Made by a program: the position numbers and the translations under genes. The notes under the pieces are model-generated. The model ran no database searches. It was not told the DNA's origin and saw nothing but the letters and a program-made list of their open reading frames with translations. DNA of 64,000 bases from contig NC_037320.1 of the NCBI RefSeq assembly GCF_000143535.2, positions 2,108,001 to 2,172,000 of the forward strand, given 5' to 3'. The first letter of the stretch is position 1, and every line of letters starts with the position of its first letter. The DNA is from Botrytis cinerea B05.10. Taxonomy: Eukaryota > Ascomycota > Leotiomycetes > Helotiales > Sclerotiniaceae. Below are positions 57,738 to 64,000 of this stretch, piece by piece.

Positions 57738-58238
57738 TCGATCTTAATTCCTCGCATACTTCAACCTGTTGACTTGGGCTCTCTCGCCTCTCCCACACCA
57801 GCCTCTAAAACTATATTGGAACCATCTCAGCGAACAGCAAAGGTCAGTGAGTTTACATTCTCCGATGAGACAATTGGTCTCGGGAATCTCTTCCGGAGTT
57901 GGTTTCTTGTCAATTACATTACTTGATAATTTGACACGCACAAAGTATGGGGATCTATTTTTATTTACCGCAGGATGCTTCTCAACGGAACCTCAACTTG
58001 TTACTTTGACAATTTTGTTGATGCTGTTGAAGTGGCCGTTGGGCATGGTGGAAATTTGGCCAAGGAGAACGACGAAGTCTGCAAACTGCCCGAGTCTTTT
58101 AGTTCTGCTTGTTCGCCCAAAACCAAGTTTAGAAGAAGAAGCCTATGCATACGGTAGAAATAGGCCCTTGTATAGAAGTCTTTCTATTCGTGACTCGTTT
58201 TATTTGCCAAATTTGGAATTGCGTAGACACAGCGATGA
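57738..58238 (+). pseudogene. possible decayed multi-exon gene fragment
   Basis: A frame opening just after a TGA at 57735 has no ATG but reads protein-like: LASPTPASKTILEPSQRTAK then VSEFTFSDETIGLGNLFRSW. A TTTACCGCAG acceptor at about 57973 can join it (donor GTTTCT, phase 2) to MLLNGTSTCYFDNFVDAVEV and AVGHGGNLAKENDEVCKLPE. The next segment, PSLEEEAYAYGRNRPLYRSL, is shifted by one base and ends at a GTATGT donor near 58240, with no exon recognised beyond. A missing start, a frameshift and a missing 3' part suggest a broken gene. Family not recognised. Confidence 0.35.
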
Positions 58239-58670
58239 TGGTATGTATCTAGTATCTATGGCTATTCTAATGTTGTGAACTCGGATCGTCAATATGATGA
58301 TGTTGAAGTTGAAGGGAGAAAAGGGGTTTGACGCCGTGTGCAAGCTGTGTGAGGCGGTGCACGATTTCGTCACCTGTGTTTAAGCTTTTGATCAAGGTTT
58401 ACAGTGTGAGCAACCCTCAATATCAGATAATGTGCTCTTTCACAGTAGCACTAATGCACCATCATAAAGACCTCTAACTCATTGTGTTGTCGCTTTTCTG
58501 TTTTCTGGAGTTTACACACAGGAGGCAAAGCGTAGAGGCTCACTGTATATTGTGTAACAATGTGCCTTCTAGATGGGGTGTAATGTATTATGATAGCATA
58601 TCTAGAAGTCTAGGCACACCCTTCATTATATAAGACCAGAATGGTTTCACCACAACGCACCATCAGTCGC

Positions 58671-60633
58671 TCATTGCCTCCGGCACAATCTTCCAGTCGC
58701 GTCCTCAACCCATCTATCACTCCCAACACATGTTGGACAATAGAATACATCCTCACTATCGTAATTCTTCTTCACTTCCTCCAACTTTGGCAAACTCTTA
58801 CCATAAAAATCCTGCAAATAATCTGGATCAAATCTATCCGCTTCATTCATATAACATCCGGTATCCGGCGCCAGCTTTTTCATCGCTCCGATTTTAGTGT
58901 ACGTTATATCGTCCCTAATTTCTTGTACGATGGCCTCGTTGGTATCTGCAGTCCATCCGCGTGCTACGATATTGTGTATGTATGAAGATCTCCATGCGGG
59001 ATTCAATCCTGAGTTTTCATCGGGGACAAAAACTTGACCGCCCCCGACCAGAGATACCGAAGTAAAAGCAAATTGTCCTTGTGACCCAGCAGTTACGTTC
59101 AGCATCTCATTGAGATCGGTCTGAGAAGATGTCAGTGCTGTACGGTCCAAGAGGCGCCCACCGAAAGCCCCAGTTCCAACGCCTGCTGCACTCTTAGTAC
59201 CAGAAAGTGCCTGGTAGTATTCTGCATATGTAGGAAATTCCATATAATTCGGGCTGATAACGAGACTTGTGTTGTACTGCTCAAGCTTGCACATTAATGT
59301 TTCAAAGATTTCCTGGGTTTCGGGAAGAGATTTTCCTGCCACGGCTATGGCATGTTGATACCCGGTTGTGAAGTTTCCAAAAACAGGTGCATAGCTCTGC
59401 ACCGCCCAACTTCCATATCCAGAAAAGCCGGCGTCATTGAGATCTGGATATGCAGAGTATATCAATGACAAGGCTGTCATAAATACTGGTATGTCTGTAT
59501 CGGTCAATGGGGCAACGGCTAATGTCTGGGCAGAAATCGATGTCGTTGGATACGCCTTGATAATTGTTGATACGACCACTCCATATGTTCCACCCCCTCC
59601 ACCTCTAATGGCAAAGTAGATATCTTGATTGTGACAGCTATTTGCAGTGATGATTTCTCCGTTTGCAAGGACCACTTCAGCTTCGAGTATTTGATCGGCG
59701 CCAAGGCCATAGTCACGAGATGCAGGTGAATGACCTCCTCCTTGAAACCAGCCTCCGATGCATCCTACAGTCTATAGGAATATTAGTCTTTTATCGATAA
59801 ATTTTCGGTCATGTAAAATACCGGATCACCACCTCCTACAACAATCACATCTTGTTTCGTGGCCTCTGTATAGACATCTTCCCAGACATAACCTCCAGCA
59901 ATTTTAAATGCGCTTCCTTCCCAATTCGAAGATTTGCAGTCATCTGAGGGTAAATATGTATTTTGGAAGATGATACCTTGTCTGAGATATCTAATCCAAA
60001 CCTCCAGACTACCATAACCAGTGGATCTACGCGGAAAAAATTAGTTACCTAAATATTGATCATTTGATAGGAGTAAAATCGATTCACCTACCTGCCCAAC
60101 AGGTCATGGCCAGTATTTCTAACCACCAACCTAATGTTATGCTTCCTAGCGAAAGCTACGCCTTTAGAAACATCTTCAGGCGTCGTCGCATTCACAACGT
60201 ATCGAGGAGCATCTCCAATCGAGCAATTTCCTGGAATTCCTCCCGTCGCAAAATCGACTGGTGGGCAGAAGTTGCTGATAGGGGTATCTAGAGCAATTGG
60301 ATCATTCGCAACGAGCTCCTCGTCCGACAATTCTTTCACAACTGTAGAACATGCGTCTAGGTTTTGTTGTGGTCCTGGATAACAAACAATCGCGGCTGGT
60401 ATCGCTTCGATCAGTTTTCCAGAGATTGACGCGTTCAATGATTGCCATGAGTGTTGCGACGGCCAGCAGCTATCAGTCGGTCCCTATAATTAGTCAGAAA
60501 TGATGTTTTCCATAGACTGAGGGAGATGTACACATTTGCAGTCTCTTGAGTATTTTGTTCCTGTCTGGCTTCCAGAACCCACCGCAAAGGTCAGGGACAC
60601 GAGAAACAAAAGACAAAAAATGAATCGAAACAT
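58671..60633 (-). CDS. secreted FAD-linked oxidoreductase, berberine-bridge (BBE) type
   Basis: Four exons (60633-60532, 60483-60092, 60026-59822, 59771-58671) give 599 aa. The signal peptide is MFRFIFCLLFLVSLTFAVGS. The mature start is Cys-rich (DCKCGPTDSCWPSQHSWQSL). The FAD domain has YVVNATTPEDVSKGVAFARK and VVRNTGHDLLGRSTGYGSLE, with His160 as the likely 8-alpha-histidyl flavin attachment. GGYVWEDVYTEATKQDVIVV and GGGDPTVGCIGGWFQGGGHS follow, then the substrate region FAIRGGGGGTYGVV. The C-terminal BBE motif is NYDSEDVFYCPTCVGSDRW. The second covalent cysteine of bicovalent BBE enzymes appears to be absent (Asp at that place in GGGDPTVG), as in fungal isoamyl-alcohol-oxidase-like members. 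Likely an extracellular alcohol or sugar oxidase. Confidence 0.92.
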
Positions 60634-63118
60634 TTTTATAATTGTTTAGAATATTACTTGAGGTGAAATTTCGAAATGCAATTTGATATTGGTGTTTGTA
60701 TAATAACGTGGCACCTGCAATAACAGGTTCCAAATATCAAATTATATTCTGTGTAAAGAGCTAGCTATATACAGAAAATAGTGAACTTTAAATAAAATCA
60801 ACCAAAAAACCAATCTCTTTCTCATTCGGTTAGGATTGTAATATGGTAGTTGTTGAATCGAAGCTATTCACTGCGTTTACACCATTGGGTTCTTAAAAGT
60901 ATGACTCAGCATCTCGGTCTGCCTGCAAATACTGCAATGAAACATTTCACGCAAATCTATGCCCCAAGTATCGGAAGAGGAAAGAGACAAGCATATCTTA
61001 CAGCCACCCGAGCTTTAACTTCAGCTGGAAGGAAAATTAACAGCGCATCAAACTTCTTTTACGTTAATACTTTACAATGTCATAAGAAATAATTCAAATA
61101 TGATACAATGTGAGGCTGATTTACTTTAGGTATACTTAAATCATTTCATGCAGTTTTTGATTCGAAATCTTGATGAATAGATTTGAAAGAATAATCTTGA
61201 AAAGAAAGTATCTTTCTCAGGCGCACTTTTTCCCGTTCAGCAATGGTTAGAGCTTGATTGATGGTCAAGCGCTGACCCCGCAGCTTGGAACACGATGACT
61301 TCGTCATGCAAATACACTCTTCAAAGCATTCGCACAATCTTGACGTTACGTGAGATGTTGATTGACGTGAGAGATGGATGGGAACAGTGAAAAGCAATAG
61401 GTATCACGCTTCTACTCTATTGTGAATGTCGTATTTCGGGAGGAATGAAGGAGTGACGTGCATCCTCGATTTAGCCGACATCCCGCTTCCGCGCACGGTC
61501 CCACAACGCCCCCTTTTGAATGTGTGTATTGTTTTTCGAAATTTTCAGTTCTCTTATAGTTAATTAGTCTCGTTCTTAGATTTGCTATCTTGCTCTATCT
61601 TATGAGCCTGTCAAATTTTTGTAACTGTTGAGGAATTCTAGTCGGCGAAATCATTGAATCCAAGCATCTTTTCAGTACAGACTCTTCCATTTTGCTACAT
61701 TGCTATGTCGTCTTGATGTTTCGTACATTCTCACTACTTGGCAGTTCTTTCTCTGAATCAAGTCACCATGGTCATATTAGTCCTGATGAACACTCACTAT
61801 CGTGCAAGGCATCTTAGGGTCCTTCTGACTCTTACCGTCTTCTAGTTTAGACAAATTCAAGAATCTACTGCTGAATAGTAAACGCCATTCATAGCTATCT
61901 TTACTGGTATTCTTTGAGGAGACGGATTGATCAGGGTGCAGAAAGCTCTAGCGGCATTAGAGAGAGATCAGTTTTGACTTGATCGCGAAATAGTCTTCAT
62001 CTTTGTCAATTCGTATGCCTTTGGGGAAGAATGGGTGTTGCGAAGTTTTCAAGAAGCGCCGGGTCGAACGAGACATCTGGAACAAGAGATGAATTAATTA
62101 AGCGTTAGGGCGATGCAAACATGGAGAACTTTTTGAAATGGACTGGTCAGTGTATTTGTACTTGGAATCTCATCCCATTTGGAAGATAAACCGTAAGGTT
62201 GGAAGTATTCATTGCCTCAATTCAAATCAGTCTTTCCCATCCGATAACTTGAATTTGCATATACAATATGTCTTCCACCAATAAGCAGCTTATTCTCAAT
62301 GCGTTTGCTGTGCGAGCATGGGGAGAAACAACTGCGTGTGCTCTTTGATACCTGTCTCCCCCAGTCTGTAGCCGCGATTGAAGGCGGACAAAAGTCAAAA
62401 ACGAGAAGCAACGGGGCTGTACAATAGCAAGTCATGCAAGCGCGTGAATGTGAAAACTTTAACATTGTTACCACAGTCCGTATAGCACATAGCAATATCA
62501 AGAAAACGTGGTTCAAACGCGTAATCTTGAACAAAAAATGTTGTGTACATATAATATACTATATCCTGGGAGTTACTTGTCTTTTTGGAGACCCGAATTG
62601 CAAGTTTTGAATCCATAACCATCTGTACTTACGGTGGTCAAAAGTAAACTTAGTCTGCACTCACTCTTGGGGATTGAAGACAACTGGCTTTGGAAAAGTA
62701 GAAACTTAGATTAGATTAAGTTGCAGGAGAGGAACTTACCAGGTTTTCAAGTCTTCGGGCCTCGAGCCTCGAGCCTTACAATTATAAGGTTTCGCTTTCA
62801 CGTTCACTGCTTGACGTACCGCATGCATCCTCACAGTAGTTTGATGTAACTTGCAAGCGTTGTTTTAATCTGTCGAGACTCGAAAAGGCGACGATGATAT
62901 TAAGAATGAGTATACGACTTAATATATCGTGGAAACATAAACAGTTAGCCATCTGAGGAGGTGATGTTCCCATTCCAGCAGACCCCCCTCCCACCACTTG
63001 TGAACTACAGCTATGATGCACACATACATTTATGGTTCCTTTGTGATTGCTTCTATTAGATTTACTTCTTTCATTCCGTTAAATAATCCCAACATACATA
63101 TTTAATATCTTGATTCCA
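60634..63118. other. intergenic region, no supported gene
   Basis: A/T-rich, with scattered short frames. A minus-strand frame ending at 61146 (segment RLTINQALTIAEREKVRLRK) and a plus frame at 60850-61092 are faintly protein-like but have no splice context, ATG support or known motif. Confidence 0.4.
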
Positions 63119-63139
63119 CCCCCCCCCCCCCCCCCCCCC
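63119..63139. repeat. 21-C homopolymer
   Basis: Twenty-one consecutive C residues at the 3' edge of the partial minus-strand gene. This length is rare in this genome window and error-prone. Confidence 0.9.
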
Positions 63140-63141
63140 TC

Positions 63142-63506
63142 TCAAAAATCCTCCTCGGACACATATGTATATTGCTCCACTCCAATCAGATCAGAGGACT
63201 GCAATATCAAAGTTAAAGATCCTCCATCGATATCGAACTTTCCTCTCTCCCCCTTTTCCCCTCCCCAATCCGGATGAAAAAGCTGCTGGAAAGACAAACC
63301 CAACCCCATCAACCTTATAGGAGTTTGAAGATTTGCGTAGGTATATCTCACACTGGACACATTTTACCATTACCAATATCATTCTCGTTTCTGATCTTAT
63401 TCACATATCCTGCAGTCACAAATTCTACACCATCCAAGCCATTCTTCCTCGTTCCTTGTTCCTTGCCCAAACTGCCGTTACTCTCACGTCCTGCCTCTAC
63501 ATCCAT
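63142..63506 (-). CDS. short two-exon gene or 3' part of a larger gene, unknown function
   Basis: Two exons, 63506-63354 and 63285-63142, join in phase 0 across a 68-nt intron (CCA|GTGTGA ... TTTCCAG|CAG), giving 98 aa from ATG 63506. The protein reads GLDGVEFVTAGYVNKIRNEN, then GNGKMCPQLFHPDWGGEKGE and ends DLIGVEQYTYVSEEDF. The same frame stays open upstream of the ATG as NWFLWAECPYV back to a TAA, so the true 5' part may lie upstream, unrecognised or lost. Aromatic/glycine pattern and phase agreement favour real coding sequence. Family not recognised. Confidence 0.4.
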
Positions 63507-64000
63507 AACATATGGACATTCTGCCCAGAGGAACCAGTTGCATCTTGCTTAATACATGGTAAAAACGAAATAACCGCGGCTACTTATGACAAGAGAATCT
63601 TGAAGGGGAAATAGTAAGACAGGTGCGATGTGGTATATAATGTTCATTTCGTGTATCTAATGGTCCGGACTGCAAGCCAACGATCAAAAACTTTACAGCA
63701 CTCAATTTCTGTTAAATACTGAAAGTATTTTCAGATATTGAGATGATTTGAAATGACTAGAGTGATTAGAGTGATTTAAAACAATAAGATTAAAGAACCG
63801 ATAATAAATTCTCCATAATCTCAAAACTACAACCTTACAGTGGACTACACTCAGGATTATTAGAATCCCCGTGTTAATTCATCTTAATTCGCATGTATAA
63901 TACTCAATCTCATGTAAAATGTATGAATCTGAACAATTATGCTTATGCTTATGCTATAGCGAATCGGATGCGAGTAATATGGTGTAGAGTAGGCATAGGC
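63507..64000. other. right end of window, no supported gene
   Basis: A/T-rich sequence upstream of the partial gene. No exon joining to it could be identified. Confidence 0.4.

Noticed and set aside
1..64000. CRISPR array, prophage, rRNA operon or biosynthetic gene cluster
   Set aside because: No regularly spaced repeats with spacers, phage genes, rRNA or clustered PKS/NRPS/terpene genes were seen; the window is eukaryotic.

Overview
The window is nuclear DNA of a filamentous ascomycete. Genes are spaced and mostly monocistronic. They carry short introns (about 48-110 nt) with GTATGT/GTAAGT-type donors, CTAAC/CTGAC-like branch sites and TAG/CAG acceptors. Regulatory regions are pyrimidine-rich, and tRNA genes sit alone; one has an intron. 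The AT-leaning composition and the gene types suggest a Leotiomycete, possibly Sclerotiniaceae (Botrytis/Sclerotinia-like). The genus is an inference.

Layout. 0-3.1 kb: gene-poor, with tRNA-Arg(CCG) and an intron-containing tRNA-Ser(CGA). 3.5-15.8 kb: MFS drug:H+ antiporter, membrane-anchored monothiol glutaredoxin, a large alpha/beta hydrolase with a disordered N-terminus, and a fatty-acid-hydroxylase/sterol-desaturase family membrane protein. 16-21 kb: gene-poor, with a likely decayed Copia-type retroelement and an F-box-like orphan. 21-28 kb: a small Myb/SANT-like protein, a peroxisomal double-hotdog MaoC hydratase ending in SKL, then TFIIB (SUA7) and the 26S proteasome ATPase RPT5 head to head. 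28.7-32.2 kb: a 76-bp tandem duplication, a BTB-domain protein, a probable broken gene and a NodB/CE4 deacetylase. 32.9-37 kb: a VARP/Vrl1-like VPS9-ankyrin-PX endosomal GEF. 37.8-44.5 kb: a Gfo/Idh/MocA oxidoreductase, an unknown protein, ATP synthase subunit H (ATP14) and a Kre9-like cell-surface membrane protein. 45.4-46 kb: a degenerate tandem repeat. 47.2-55.8 kb: the chromatin-remodelling subunit RSC7/Swp82 and the AGC kinase SCH9, divergently transcribed across about 3.5 kb of low-complexity DNA. 57.7-64 kb: a decayed gene, a secreted berberine-bridge-type FAD oxidase, and a partial two-exon gene next to a 21-C homopolymer.

Most genes are housekeeping or general-function and form no evident cluster. 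I found no CRISPR array, phage or biosynthetic cluster. The points most worth a second look are the VARP/Vrl1-like protein (with an in-frame 48-nt intron), the 58-nt tRNA-Ser intron, the glycine-isoleucine-proline repeat inside the SCH9 C2 domain together with a 664-nt SCH9 intron, the decayed loci near 30 kb, 17 kb and 58 kb, and the degenerate repeat near 45.5 kb. Exon borders come from splice motifs, reading phase and family conservation. They have not been checked against transcripts.
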